NCBI RefSeq assembly: GCF_001310635.1
Contig: NZ_BAXR01000019.1
Coordinates: 1-55,349 of the forward strand
Source: Bacillus sp. JCM 19034
Lineage (GTDB): Bacteria; Bacillota; Bacilli; Bacillales; Bacillaceae_D
Direction of reading: 5' to 3'
Length of the DNA stretch: 55,349 nucleotides
The notes below the pieces were generated by a model. It made no database searches, had not been told where the DNA came from, and worked only from the letters and a program-made list of their open reading frames with translations. Made by a program: the position numbers and the translations under genes. Shown here piece after piece: positions 29,697-39,281 of this stretch (the stretch's first letter is position 1; each line of letters begins with the position of its first letter).

Positions 29697-30564
29697 TCAG
29701 TGATTTATTATTTCAGTTTGTTTAATTGTCTCACTGAAGCGATGTACTACATAATCGTCTTTATAAGAACTCATCTTAGAATCATACACCAAATTCCCAA
29801 ACACTTTATTCAAAATACCAATTCTGTTAATAAACGGTTTTAACATAAAATTAAACCACTTTACTATCTTTACCTTTCGCCCATGTACTTCTCCAATCAT
29901 ACGCACCATATCACTAGTTTTCACATACTCTGCATTTTGTGGAAAAAATAATCCTTTTTCTTCATTCTCAATCATTAAACGAATGAATTCAGAAAGATTG
30001 TCAACATGAAGCATACTTCTTTGGTTATCGATATCAGGGAAAATCGGTAACAGCCTGGCTGCTTTTGCTAATTTCGGATAATTCCCTTTCGAACCTTTCC
30101 CGTATATCATTGGCGGTCGTATAATGACAACTTTGAATTTAGAATTCGAAAGTGGTTTTATCCCTTCCTCTGCCTGAAGTTTACTGTTCCCATAAAAATT
30201 ACTTGGAGTCGGTATCGTATTCTCATCTATTACTCTCGCTTCACGTGTACTATCACCATAGACGATAATACTACTCATGAAAATAAATTGTTTAACTCCA
30301 TCTTCTTTTTGCTTTTTTCGCTACTTCAATCGTAAGATCCCGATTGACTCGATAATAGAGCTCCTCTTGCTTCGGATCAGAAGAAACATGAGCAATTCCC
30401 GCAAGATGTAACACGACATCATAGTCAGATAGATTCTTCTCTTTCCAAGAGTCATCTCGCACACTAATAAAATCGATCTCGTAATCATAGTCACCTTTTT
30501 CAATCCACTCATGGAAGCATTTCCCTACATAGCTGTTCGAACCGGTTATGAGTATTCTTTTCAT
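29697..30564 (-). pseudogene. NAD-dependent sugar-nucleotide epimerase/dehydratase, one frame break
   Basis: The N-terminal Rossmann motif is ITGSNSYVGKCF and the substrate-side segment VLHLAGIAHV. The second piece carries MSSIIVYGD and the YxxxK pair (YGNSKLQAE), then RPPMIYGKGSKGN. This fits the WcaG/4-epimerase group (UDP-glucose or UDP-GlcNAc-type substrate). Removing one base from the T run at 30306-30310 (plus strand) joins the pieces as KKAKEDGVKQFIFMSSI. It overlaps the sugar transferase gene by four bases (ATGA), so the two are coupled. It may make the substrate of the priming step. Confidence 0.82.
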
Positions 30565-31196
30565 TCAGAAGCTCTCCCCTTTTTTCGGTTAGCCTCATTA
30601 CTAGCCATAGCTCCTGTTCCTCCTTCGACAACTCCATCACTTTTAAAGACACTGACAATTGTCCCGAAGAAACACTTTACATCCATCGCTAGGCCAATTT
30701 TGTCGACATACTCCCCGTCAAGTTGTGCTTTTATATCAATCGGCAATTCATCTCTTCCATTAATTTGTGCCCATCCTGTTAACCCTGGAGGTACATCATT
30801 CGCACCATATTTATCTCTCTCTGCAATTAAATCATACTGATTCCATAGTGCTGGGCGCGGCCCGATAATACTCATTTCCCCTACGAAAATGTTCCATATT
30901 TGTGGAAGCTCATCTAGTGACGTTTTACGAAGAAACTTACCAACTTTAGTAATGTATTGATCTGGATTTCCCAACAAGTGTGTCGGTGTATCCTTTGGTG
31001 TATCAATACGCATCGTCCGGAATTTTAATATATGAAAATGCTTTTTATGTAGACCTACGCGTTTTTGTTTGAAAAGAACCGGACCTTTTGATTCAGCCTT
31101 AATCGCTACAATTAAAAGTAGAAAAACAGGTGAAAGTAAAATCATTCCTACTAATGAAAGGATGATATCTATAACTCTTTTACACTTCATATACAT
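30561..31196 (-). CDS. Priming sugar transferase (WcaJ/EpsL-type phosphoglycosyl transferase)
   Basis: A single N-terminal re-entrant membrane segment (about 8-30) is followed by the catalytic phosphoglycosyl transferase domain: GPVLFKQKRVG, FKFRTM-like KFRTMRIDTP, RKTSLDELPQIWNIF and MSIIGPRP. It transfers a sugar-1-phosphate to undecaprenyl phosphate and starts the repeat unit. The ATG at 31196 and a GTG at 31205 are both possible behind AGGAG. It follows the CapD-like gene after a gap with an inverted repeat. Confidence 0.92.
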   Translation of the reverse strand: MYMKCKRVIDIILSLVGMILLSPVFLLLIVAIKAESKGPVLFKQKRVGLHKKHFHILKFRTMRIDTPKDTPTHLLGNPDQYITKVGKFLRKTSLDELPQIWNIFVGEMSIIGPRPALWNQYDLIAERDKYGANDVPPGLTGWAQINGRDELPIDIKAQLDGEYVDKIGLAMDVKCFFGTIVSVFKSDGVVEGGTGAMASNEANRKKGRASE

Positions 31197-31285
31197 GGAA
31201 CACACACTCTCCTAGTTCTTAGTTAATTAGTACTTATTTCATTTCTATCAAATAACTACTGATCAACCAATCCTCTGTTCACATA

Positions 31286-31326
31286 GAATAAGTCAGCCAC
31301 TTATTCTTTAAATGGCTAACTTATTC
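31286..31326 (-). repeat. Long inverted repeat inside the EPS operon
   Basis: The arms GAATAAGTTAGCCA and TGGCTGACTTATTC (13 of 14 paired, minus strand) surround a 13-base loop in the 31206-31335 gap. There is no T-run behind it, so it looks like an RNA stability or processing structure more than a terminator. Confidence 0.6.
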
Positions 31327-31335
31327 ACAAGCATT

Positions 31336-33155
31336 CTATACTAACTCTTTCAATTCTTTCACTTTGAAATTAGCAATATCAAGCAACTGCTTCCGTAAAC
31401 ATTCCCGATCTTCATTATGGAATCGGTCTACTAAATCAAAGGTGACATTAATATTAACAGGTGGTGTCTTTCCCCGGTAAATCTTCGGATACACTTGTTC
31501 ACTATGAACCTCATCTTCACCTAGTAACTCTTCAAACATCTTCTCACCTGGTCTCATTCCTGTAAAGACAATCGGGATTTCATCCTCTGTATACCTGATA
31601 GCTTAATTAAATTACGGGCTAGATCAACTATTTTGACTGGCTCTCCCATATCTAGTACAAATACTTCGCCGCCTTCTGCTAACGCACCAGCTTGGAGAAC
31701 TAATCGTGACGCTTCTGGAATCGTCATGAAATAGCGAACCATTTTCGGGTCGGTGACGGTGACAGGACCACCAGCCTGTATTTGATCTTTAAATAGCGGA
31801 ATCACACTTCCACGACTTCCTAATACGTTCCCGAATCGGACCGCTACAAAGCGGGTAGAACTGACCATATCCATATGCTGTATAATCATCTCAGCAATTC
31901 GCTTCGTTGCCCCCATTACACTAGTTGGATTAACAGCTTTATCGGTTGAGATCATCACAAATGTATTTACATTCGCATTACTAGCTGCTTCTGCAACATT
32001 TCTTGTACCGATAATATTATTTTTCACTGCTTCTTCCGGATTGCGTTCCATAAGCGGCACATGTTTATGGGCAGCAGCATGGAAGATTACATGCGGCCTT
32101 CTCGTATTCATAATTTTAAACATTTTATCACGGTCTTGAACATCAGCAATTTCCGTTGAAATGTTCAAATCGGGTATGTTGCGTCTTAACTCCATTTCAA
32201 TCGCATAAATGCTGTTCTCGCCATGACCTAATAAGACTAACTCTTCTGGTGAGAAATTCGCAATTTGACGGCAAACCTCTGAACCAATCGATCCACCTGC
32301 ACCTGTAACAAGAATTGTTTTCCCTTTAATGTATTTCTCAATTCCGTCGATATCTAAATCTACAGGATCACGACCGAGTAAATCTTCTACTTCTACATCT
32401 CTAAACTGGCTAACTGAAACTTTCCCAGACATGATATCTTCAATACGGGGGAGAATTTGTGTCTTAGCCTTCGTTTTTGCACATTCGTTGAAAATATAGT
32501 TAATTTTTTCTCTTGAAAGCGATGGAATGGCGATAATAATCTGTTCAATCCGCTTACGCTTAACGACTTCTTCAATTTCCGAAACACCGCCTACTACCGG
32601 TAGATCAAGAATTTCTAAATTTTGTTTAGCCAAATCATCATCAATAAAGGCAACAGGCTGCAGCTCAGACTCTTGGCTTTGTTGCAGTTGTCTAGCAACC
32701 ATCGTCCCACCTGCACCAGCACCGATAATTAATGTGTTCTTTTTATCCTTGCTTGGTTTAATATAACGATCTCGAACTAAACGCCAAGAGAATCGAGAAC
32801 CACCTATAAAGAGAATATGCATCATCCACGTAATCGCTAGCGTTCGTAATGAGATGGTCTGGAAGAATAGTAGTTGTACGATTGCTGTTAAGGCGATCGA
32901 TATTGTTACAGCTTTGAAAATCCCTATTAACTCAGATATGCTCGCATACTGCCAAGCCTTCTTATACAGTTTAAAGTAATAAGCAAATATATGATGACTA
33001 ATTAATAATGTGATAGAACTCACAAATAATACCATTGTAAAAGGGTTACCTAGTGGAGCTAATAAAAAGTTACTAATAAAAATGGCAGTCAATACGATTG
33101 CCGAGTCTACAAGCATTAAAAAGCAACCCGTTTTCGATACGTCATTTCTTGTCAC
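31336..33155 (-). pseudogene. Membrane-bound nucleoside-diphosphate-sugar dehydratase (EpsC/CapD/PglF-like), one frame break
   Basis: Four N-terminal membrane segments are followed by a CoA-binding-like domain (NTLIIGAGAGGTMVARQL) and the dehydratase domain with VTGAGGSIGSEVCRQI, HAAAHKHVPLME and the catalytic M/K region ISTDKAVNPTSVMGATKR. Members make UDP-4-keto-6-deoxy-N-acetylhexosamine. The frame breaks near 31594; one extra T joins it to the C-terminal piece (GMRPGEKMFEELL), giving about 606 residues, the family norm. The start is a GTG at 33155. It is the first biosynthetic gene after the regulatory module, at the same place as B. subtilis epsC, and follows a candidate EAR RNA. Confidence 0.88.
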
Positions 33156-33204
33156 CTTTCTTTCAAGTATTTATAGTTACCGTTCCATTAGTAATAATTT
33201 AAGA

Positions 33205-33260
33205 AATAAAACCTTAATCGAATCTTCTTGGTTTTAAGATTACTCGAATAAGGTTTTATT
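33205..33260 (-). terminator. Hairpin downstream of the putative EAR RNA
   Basis: The perfect 12-base arms AATAAAACCTTA/TAAGGTTTTATT are extended by CGA/TCG pairs. On the minus strand TTTCTT follows. It could be an intrinsic terminator in the EPS leader gap, the kind of signal a processive antitermination RNA would have to overcome. Confidence 0.55.
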
Positions 33261-33261
33261 A

Positions 33262-33397
33262 AAATAATGGGCATCTAACCCACCCTCACACTATACCAAT
33301 GACAACATTTGTGTCTAAGGTATAAAACCCACAGCATAGCCGAGTACCCCCATCGATAAAGGCAAGGAGGTATTGCCTATTGTTATGACTGCAACAT
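33262..33397 (-). ncRNA. Candidate EAR-like (eps-associated) structured RNA
   Basis: The 242-base gap between the phosphatase and the EpsC/CapD-like gene is GC-richer than its surroundings and full of short helices: GGCAA..TTGCC (33361-33377), GGTATA/TATACC (33319-33324 with 33292-33297) enclosing GACA/TGTC, and GGGCATCTAACCC (33269-33281). B. subtilis has the EAR antitermination RNA at the matching place, between the kinase gene epsB and epsC. Position and structure support the call; I could not run a covariance model, so it stays tentative. Confidence 0.5.
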
Positions 33398-34168
33398 TTA
33401 GAAAATTCCCAATAATTTCTTCCTAGTCCGGATTTTCTCAGGCGGTTCAGCATAAACAAACTGACCTTCAACTAAAAGCTCAGCATTTTCTTTAAATTGA
33501 ACAATCGTTTCATAATCAAATAGCTTCTCAACTTCATGTAACGCTTCTTCCATTCTGAACGCCCGTTCAGCCAAATTATGGGCATCTGAAGCAATGAAAT
33601 GAGTTAAGTTTGCTTCTATTAACTGTTCAGAGAACTTTTTTATTTTTTTGCCAAAGTGTCCAGTTATACTTGAGGTCGTCACTTGAGTTAATGCTCCATT
33701 CTTCACAAATTCATAGAGCATGTCAGGCTGTTCCATCAAGACTTTGTTTCGCTCTGGATGGGCAATGATCGGCGTATAATCTTGCATACGTAAATCATAG
33801 AATAATTGTTTCGTATAACGTGGAATTTGATTGGACGGAAACTCGACTAATATGTACTGATTATGCCCCCCATATGAGAGGAGTTCACCGGTTTGAAGCT
33901 GTTCGTTCATCTCACCGAACAAGCGAATTTCCTGTGCTGGTAGTACATTAAGTGAAATCTCGTATTCTTTTAAGCTAGCATTCAATTCCTGAACAGCTTT
34001 CAGTACTGCTTGACCATCGTTCATAAAAGAAGGGTGCTTATGATGCGGGGTAGCAACAATCGCTGTAATCCCTTCTCGTTCTGCTTGCTGTGCCATCGCC
34101 ATTGCTTCTGCAACAGTTTTGGGACCATCATCGACCCCAGGTATAATATGGCAGTGGATGTCAATCAT
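33398..34168 (-). CDS. Tyrosine-protein phosphatase of the PHP family (CpsB/YwqE-like)
   Basis: A metal-dependent phosphatase that removes phosphate from the EPS tyrosine kinase. Metal ligands are visible in the order of the family: MIDIHCHIIPGVDDGP, VATPHHKH, PAQEIRL, IIAHPERN and FIASDAHN. Length (256 aa) is normal. The ATG at 34168 has GAAGG seven bases upstream. It forms the regulatory module with the kinase and the Wzz-like protein upstream. Confidence 0.93.
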   Translation of the reverse strand: MIDIHCHIIPGVDDGPKTVAEAMAMAQQAEREGITAIVATPHHKHPSFMNDGQAVLKAVQELNASLKEYEISLNVLPAQEIRLFGEMNEQLQTGELLSYGGHNQYILVEFPSNQIPRYTKQLFYDLRMQDYTPIIAHPERNKVLMEQPDMLYEFVKNGALTQVTTSSITGHFGKKIKKFSEQLIEANLTHFIASDAHNLAERAFRMEEALHEVEKLFDYETIVQFKENAELLVEGQFVYAEPPEKIRTRKKLLGIF

Positions 34169-34248
34169 CATAACACCTTCTTCCATTAATAATTGTTAAT
34201 TTTTTGTTAAATCATATACACTCTACCATATACTAACAAATAATTAAA

Positions 34249-34944
34249 TTAATCGTTAGAATAATAATAATATTGTCCTTCATTCACTTCTTTGTTGTTT
34301 AATACTACACCTAAAATTTTCGCTTTCGCCTTCGTTAGTAGTTCCTTTGTCCTAACCAATTGTTCCTTATCGGTTTTACCGCTAGACGTTACTAAAATCG
34401 TTCCGTCAACCTTACTGGCAATAATTTGGGGATCAGTAACGGCCGCAACTGGAGGTGTATCTAAAATAACGATATCAAACATTTCCGTTGCTTTACTTAA
34501 CGTTATTTCCATCATCTTCGAGTTCAGGAGCTCGGATGGATTCGGTGGAATCGGCCCCGAAGTAAGGATCGTTAAATTCTCAATCTTCGTCTCTTGACAG
34601 GCTTCTGCAAGCTCTTCCTGCTTCGTTAAAACACTCGTTAAACCGTGGGTGTTAATCGTCTTAAACGTATAATGCATCGTCGGCTTCCGTAAATCAGCAT
34701 CAATCAGTAAAACACGGTTACCGTTCTGAGCCATCACAACCGCTAAATTGGCCGACGTTGTTGATTTCCCTTCCCCTGGACCTGATGATGTTATGGCTAT
34801 TGTTTTTAATTGTTCATCAACTGAAGAAAATTCAATATTTGTCCGAATTGTTCGATATTGCTCTGCAATCGGGGAGCGTTTATCGGTATCTGCAATTAAA
34901 TTTCGTTGGTTGTTTACTTTTGTATTTCTATTTGCTCGTGCCAC
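34249..34944 (-). CDS. Tyrosine-protein kinase (CpsD/CapB/YwqD-like BY-kinase)
   Basis: The bacterial tyrosine kinase motifs are all present: Walker A (GPGEGKST), Walker A' (VLLIDADLRKP) and Walker B (IVILDTPP), plus the C-terminal tyrosine cluster (QYYYYSND) that is autophosphorylated. It works with the Wzz-like membrane activator encoded just upstream and sets polymer length and export. The GTG at 34944 has AGGAG nine bases upstream; the frame continues to 35013 but there it overlaps the wzz-like gene. Confidence 0.93.
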   Translation of the reverse strand: MARANRNTKVNNQRNLIADTDKRSPIAEQYRTIRTNIEFSSVDEQLKTIAITSSGPGEGKSTTSANLAVVMAQNGNRVLLIDADLRKPTMHYTFKTINTHGLTSVLTKQEELAEACQETKIENLTILTSGPIPPNPSELLNSKMMEITLSKATEMFDIVILDTPPVAAVTDPQIIASKVDGTILVTSSGKTDKEQLVRTKELLTKAKAKILGVVLNNKEVNEGQYYYYSND

Positions 34945-34969
34945 GCTATCGTTCTCCTTTGTCGCTATT

Positions 34970-35664
34970 TCATCTTGCCTTTTTCGACATGACGTTTTCC
35001 ATATTTGAAACAACTCCGAGGATCGGAAGCTCCGTTAGCTCCTCGATGTCTTTTTCCGTTTTCACCGTTGTATCTAAATAATCTAATAAGAAGGCTACAC
35101 CGACGGCTGCCATCAAACCGACAACGAAGCAATCGCCATATTTAATGTTGGATTTGGTGCAACAGGTGATGGTGAATCACCGACTACAGCATAAGAGAGA
35201 ATATGAACGTTATCTACATTCATAATTTCTACAATTTCCCGTTGGAACACTTCCGCTACCGTATTGGCAATTAAGGCGGCATGTGCTGGTTGTTCGTGTT
35301 CTACCGTTATCCGAACGACCTGTGAATTGTTTTGCGGATTGACACTAATCATATTAGTTAATGTACCGAACGATTCGGTTAAATTCGCTTCTTCAATTAC
35401 TTTATCTAATATAATTGGATTACGTATAATTTCCGTATATGTGTTGATTAATTCAAGGTTTGTACGAATTTCGTTTTGACTTACCTGCTGATCTGAATTC
35501 GTATGGTTTACTAAAATTTGAGTTGAACTCTGATAAATTGGGGTGAGCAATAAGTAGGTAACTAAGGCACTGACGACAACAGCTATAATCGGAATCGTGA
35601 TTATTAAACTAAGCCTCTTTTTGATCGTCAGGATAATATCTTTTAAACTAATTGTTTCTTCCAT
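34970..35664 (-). pseudogene. Wzz-type chain-length/kinase activator (YwqC/EpsA-like), one frame break
   Basis: A first transmembrane helix (about 20-42), a coiled extracytoplasmic region (TQILVNHTNSDQQVSQNEIR, then NPQNNSQVVRITVEHEQP) and a second membrane segment with proline-rich approach (SPVAPNPTLN). One base is missing near 35115-35125; adding it gives the second helix (VGLMAAVGVAFLLDYLD) and a cytoplasmic tail ending KKAR at 34970. The tail normally activates the kinase encoded next. It is the first gene of the EPS operon. Confidence 0.85.
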
Positions 35665-35706
35665 CTTTAACTGAACCCTCCTACGATTTTCACAATAGCT
35701 ATGAGG

Positions 35707-35726
35707 ATTATATCATAGTTTGTCAA
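35707..35726 (-). promoter_or_regulatory. Putative promoter of the EPS operon
   Basis: An extended -10 (TGATATAAT, core 35707-35712 on the minus strand) lies about 45 bases upstream of the first EPS gene, with TTGACA at 35721-35726 too close to act as its -35. The plus-strand reading TTTGTCAAT overlaps this and matches the Spo0A box TTTGTCRAA in eight of nine positions. Function is inferred. Confidence 0.45.
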
Positions 35727-35747
35727 TTTCTGTTCATTAAAATTTTG

Positions 35748-35777
35748 TTGAATCTCATTATTACTATAATTTATAAT
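35748..35777 (+). promoter_or_regulatory. Putative SigA-type promoter of the LCP gene
   Basis: TTGAAT (35748-35753) and TATAAT (35772-35777) are separated by 18 bases, about 70 bases upstream of the LCP start codon and divergent from the EPS promoter. Confidence 0.55.
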
Positions 35778-35845
35778 AAGTAAGTAATCTAGCTACTAAT
35801 TTTGGAAATAGGGCAAATACACTATGGAAGGGCGTTCATAATAGA

Positions 35846-36757
35846 ATGACGAAGAAGAAAATCTTTATAAGTATAGGTATTTTGTTTGGTGTAATGTTCC
35901 TAGCAGTTGTTGCATATGGCTTTTATTTGTATAAATCTGTTGTCGATACGGCAAATGAAATACATCAGCCGATTGAGAGGACAAGTGAACGTCGTGAAAA
36001 TGTAGTCGATTTCGAGAATCAAGATCCAATCTCGTTTTTAATTGCTGGTGTCGATTCACAAGGTGAAACGCATGCAGGTCGATCAGATACACTTATCGTG
36101 ATGACCGTTAATCCGAATCAGCAGTCGATTAAAATGTTAAGCATCCCCCGCGATACTCGTACCGAAATTATCGGCCGTGGAACAATCGAAAAAATTAACC
36201 ATGCCTATGCGTATGGCGGTGCTGCAATGTCGATGGATACGGTTGAGAACTTTCTCGATATTCCGCTCGATCATTATGTGAGTATAAACATGGAAGGTTT
36301 CAAAGGGTTAGTTGATGCAGTTGGTGGGGTAACAGTCGAAAATGATTTTTACTTCACTCAAGATGGACATACCTTTAATGAAGGTGAAATCTTTTTGGAC
36401 GGTGATCAAGCACTTGCATACTCACGAATGAGAAAACAAGATACTCGCGGTGACTTCGGTCGTAATGACCGTCAACGACAAATTGTCGAGGCCATGATCC
36501 ATGAAGCTGCACATATCGGTTCCATTACGAAGGTTGGAGAGATTTTAAATGCTGTCGGTGGCTCGGTTAAAACGGACTTAGCGTTAGATGATATGTGGAC
36601 CATTCAATCGAACTATCGTAATGCTCGTCATAATGTTGAGCAAATGACACTTTCAGGAGACGGAACGCATATTGATGGCCTTTATTATTTCATAGTGCCG
36701 GATGATGAAGTCGCTCGAGTTAGTCAAGAGCTCCGTGCACATTTGGAATTGGATTGA
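35846..36757 (+). CDS. LytR-CpsA-Psr (LCP) family glycopolymer transferase
   Basis: LCP proteins attach teichoic acids or capsule polymers from undecaprenyl lipid to peptidoglycan. A short cytoplasmic N-terminus and one transmembrane helix (about 6-26) precede the LCP domain: LIAGVDSQ, GRSDTLIVMTVNP, MLSIPRDTR (arginines binding pyrophosphate), KINHAYAYGG and LVDAVGGVTV, then SRMRKQDTRGDFGRNDRQRQ. Length 303 is typical. Divergent from the EPS operon, it is the likely ligase for the polymer made there. Confidence 0.92.
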   Translation: MTKKKIFISIGILFGVMFLAVVAYGFYLYKSVVDTANEIHQPIERTSERRENVVDFENQDPISFLIAGVDSQGETHAGRSDTLIVMTVNPNQQSIKMLSIPRDTRTEIIGRGTIEKINHAYAYGGAAMSMDTVENFLDIPLDHYVSINMEGFKGLVDAVGGVTVENDFYFTQDGHTFNEGEIFLDGDQALAYSRMRKQDTRGDFGRNDRQRQIVEAMIHEAAHIGSITKVGEILNAVGGSVKTDLALDDMWTIQSNYRNARHNVEQMTLSGDGTHIDGLYYFIVPDDEVARVSQELRAHLELD

Positions 36758-36770
36758 TAGTTTTGAACAT

Positions 36771-36804
36771 GAGCCCCTGCTTTCGTCGAAGCAGGGCTCT
36801 TTTC
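36771..36804 (+). terminator. Terminator of the LCP gene
   Basis: The stem GAGCCC(C)TGCTT/AAGCAGGGCTC with a six-base loop is followed by TTTTCTATG on the plus strand, 14 bases after the stop codon. Confidence 0.88.
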
Positions 36805-36878
36805 TATGTTCTTTGCAAATATTGTCGAAATGTGTTATGGTTTCGAACGGGATTAATTGGTGAAACGTAAATACAAAT

Positions 36879-36911
36879 AAGGTTGACCCAAATAGAGATT
36901 GGATCAACCTT
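36879..36911 (-). terminator. Terminator of the NlpC/P60 gene
   Basis: AAGGTTGA/TCAACCTT with inner GATCCAA/TTGGGTC pairing, followed on the minus strand by ATTTGTATTT, lies 14 bases downstream of the hydrolase stop codon. Confidence 0.75.
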
Positions 36912-36924
36912 ACAGATTGTTAAT

Positions 36925-38214
36925 TTAATGAAGCCTTTTTGCACCAAGGTAGCGTTGGCTCCAGTAACTATTATCTAAATTTGCAATCGTCACACCTGTT
37001 GAAGAACCGCTATGTACGAACTGGTTATTTCCTATATAAATACCGTTATGAGACGGTCCTCCAGTCGTGTCAAAAAAGACGATATCACCAACTGCTGGCT
37101 TTGAAACAGATTTACCTGCATTCCATTGTAATGCAACTGTTCTCGGAATGGAGACACCTTGTTTATTAAAGACATATTGAACAAATCCACTACAATCAAA
37201 GCCATTCGTCGTTGTTCCTCCCCATACATACGGAACACCGATTAACGTCGCAGCATCGGCAACTACGTTTGTTACAAATGCCGATGAATTAGACGAGGAG
37301 CCGCTTCCATTTGAAGCGTTTGAATTTGAGCCGCCGTTTTTATTCGTAGCAATCTCTTGTAGCTTCTTTAACGTCTGGGGGCCAGCAATACCGTCAACCT
37401 TTAAGTTGTGTAGCCGCTGGAAGCTGCGAACGGCATCTGCTGTAATCTCACCATAATATCCTGTTGGCTCTCGCTGGAAAACACCGACTGAACGAAGCTG
37501 CGATTGTAACTCGTTAACAGCTTGTCCTGTACTGCCGATACGATAGATTTTTGTCGGATCAAGCTTAGACGTTTCTTTTGGTAGTGACGGCTTATATTCA
37601 GGCTCCTTCACTTCTGTTTTATTTTCATTTAATAGTTTACTAATTGTTTGTGGGCCGACAATTCCATCGACTTTAATTTTCATGTCACGTTGAAAATCCT
37701 TTACCGCTGTTTCCGTTACACGTCCGAAGTAACCTGTCACATCAGTGCGGAAGTATCCTTCTTCTTTCAATAGCTTTTGAAGCTCTTCGACATGATTCCC
37801 ACTTTGGCCACTGCGAATCAATGTTGAATGATTAGCTAATGACGTTGATTGACTTGAACTAGATGATTTCGAGTTGGAATTGGACGATGTAGGCGGAGCT
37901 GCGTTTCCTTCCATTAATTGAAGCAGCTTATTCAATGTTTGAGGCCCAGCAATGCCGTCGACCGTTAAATTATGCTCCTTCTGAAACTTCCGGACAGCAT
38001 CTTGCGTAATGTCGCCATAATACCCAGTTGATTGGTCGTAGTTAAAAAATCCTTTCTTCTTTAACGCATCCTGTAGATCCTTGACGTCTGGATCATTCAT
38101 CCCTTTACGTAGCGTTTGATCACCTAAAGCGGCATCTGCAACTTGCGGTGTAGCGATCAAGAGTCCAGTCGCAAATGCGGAAGAAATAACAGCTTTTTTC
38201 AAAGTTTTGTTCAT
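36925..38214 (-). CDS. Secreted NlpC/P60 peptidoglycan endopeptidase with three PG-binding repeats
   Basis: A signal peptide (residues 1-28, ending VADAA) is followed by three PG_binding_1 repeats (about 35-100, 135-195, 220-285; each ends like KVDGIAGPQTL). A Ser/Asn-rich linker and a C-terminal NlpC/P60 domain complete it. The catalytic cysteine is in GFDCSGFVQYVF, the histidine in GGPSHNGIYIG, and a further conserved histidine in NQFVHSG. It cleaves gamma-D-Glu-diaminopimelate-type bonds in wall peptides, as CwlS/LytF-like enzymes do. Transcribed alone, convergent to the LCP gene, with its own terminator. Confidence 0.93.
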   Translation of the reverse strand: MNKTLKKAVISSAFATGLLIATPQVADAALGDQTLRKGMNDPDVKDLQDALKKKGFFNYDQSTGYYGDITQDAVRKFQKEHNLTVDGIAGPQTLNKLLQLMEGNAAPPTSSNSNSKSSSSSQSTSLANHSTLIRSGQSGNHVEELQKLLKEEGYFRTDVTGYFGRVTETAVKDFQRDMKIKVDGIVGPQTISKLLNENKTEVKEPEYKPSLPKETSKLDPTKIYRIGSTGQAVNELQSQLRSVGVFQREPTGYYGEITADAVRSFQRLHNLKVDGIAGPQTLKKLQEIATNKNGGSNSNASNGSGSSSNSSAFVTNVVADAATLIGVPYVWGGTTTNGFDCSGFVQYVFNKQGVSIPRTVALQWNAGKSVSKPAVGDIVFFDTTGGPSHNGIYIGNNQFVHSGSSTGVTIANLDNSYWSQRYLGAKRLH

Positions 38215-38858
38215 ATGGTTCGTTTCCTCCTTCTACACTACTAGTCTAATAGTCCGTTAATTTTTATTTTAAATGCCCATTCGAAATGTTTCCATCATTA
38301 TTTTTTCTCAGTAAACGCTTTCATTATTATATATATAATAGAAGAAACTCGGATTTATCCTGATTTTAAACTAATAATTTTGTCTAAATTCATTCAAAAG
38401 TCCTACTATATTTACACTATTGTTTTTACTTTTTTTGAATAGTGAATGGTTAGTTTTTATAGTTTCAAACTTCCTTTTCCCTATTTTTCGGGATGTCATT
38501 AGCAACATATTATTTTTAAATCCCCGATCAAACGGAAAGGGTAAAGCAATGTAGGTAGATGATCCCTATTATATAGATTTTCACTCGTATAGTCTCAAAG
38601 GCCTTATAGCAATACTTATTTCATAAACAATGGATCAATGATCCTAATCGTAGCAGGATGTATATGCTAAAATTAAGGCAGACTAATCGACCCTTTTAAA
38701 GGTATAGCGGAACTCATTCATACTACGGAACATGAGGAGCTGAGTATAGTATGTGGAGATTGGTCATACAGAAGCTTAAATAATTACAAAGCATGATTCA
38801 TGGAAATTGTTCACCTAACAATATACTCGTGTTGAATTATTTATTTAATGTGGGTTGA

Positions 38859-39091
38859 ATGACGATTGGAGACCCTTGGAATGAATCCGTAGCATTAAGA
38901 AGCTTTGTGAAGAATGAAGAATACGATAAGAACGAGCTTCAATATTTTGATGAGGGTTATATCTATTGTTATTACTGTTAGAGGATAGCAAAAAGTTATG
39001 GCGATTCGGCAAAGGTGGCGGGTACAAATGTATTGAGAATAATGAGGCGTATTTTTATTTTTATATGTATCTAGCTAGTTGGTCGTATTAA
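38859..39091 (+). pseudogene. Remnant of a small unknown gene
   Basis: The 38215-39281 gap (1.07 kb) holds no intact gene. Fragment 38859-38981 reads MTIGDPWNESVALRSFVKNE and onward to a stop. In another frame the sequence continues sensibly as SKKLWRFGKGGGYKCIENNE with a stop at 39091. The two parts look like one eroded protein of unknown family. Elsewhere in this gap only AT-rich sequence is seen. Confidence 0.4.
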
Positions 39092-39281
39092 TCAGCAGAT
39101 TTCATTTTGCTGTACATCTACTTAAAACGGGTACTCGGATTATCCTGTGAAAAAGCTAATGAGCTTTCAATCAAAGTGCTCATAAATAAGAGTTTAAAAT
39201 CAGAGAGGATATGATTACGTTTACTTCTTTCCTATACAATAATTATTGTAATGAGCTAAATATAATATTAGGAGGGGTTAA

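Noticed and set aside
33286..33471. 61-codon frame across the EPS leader gap
   Set aside because: It overlaps the phosphatase end and the structured RNA region, and has no start signal.
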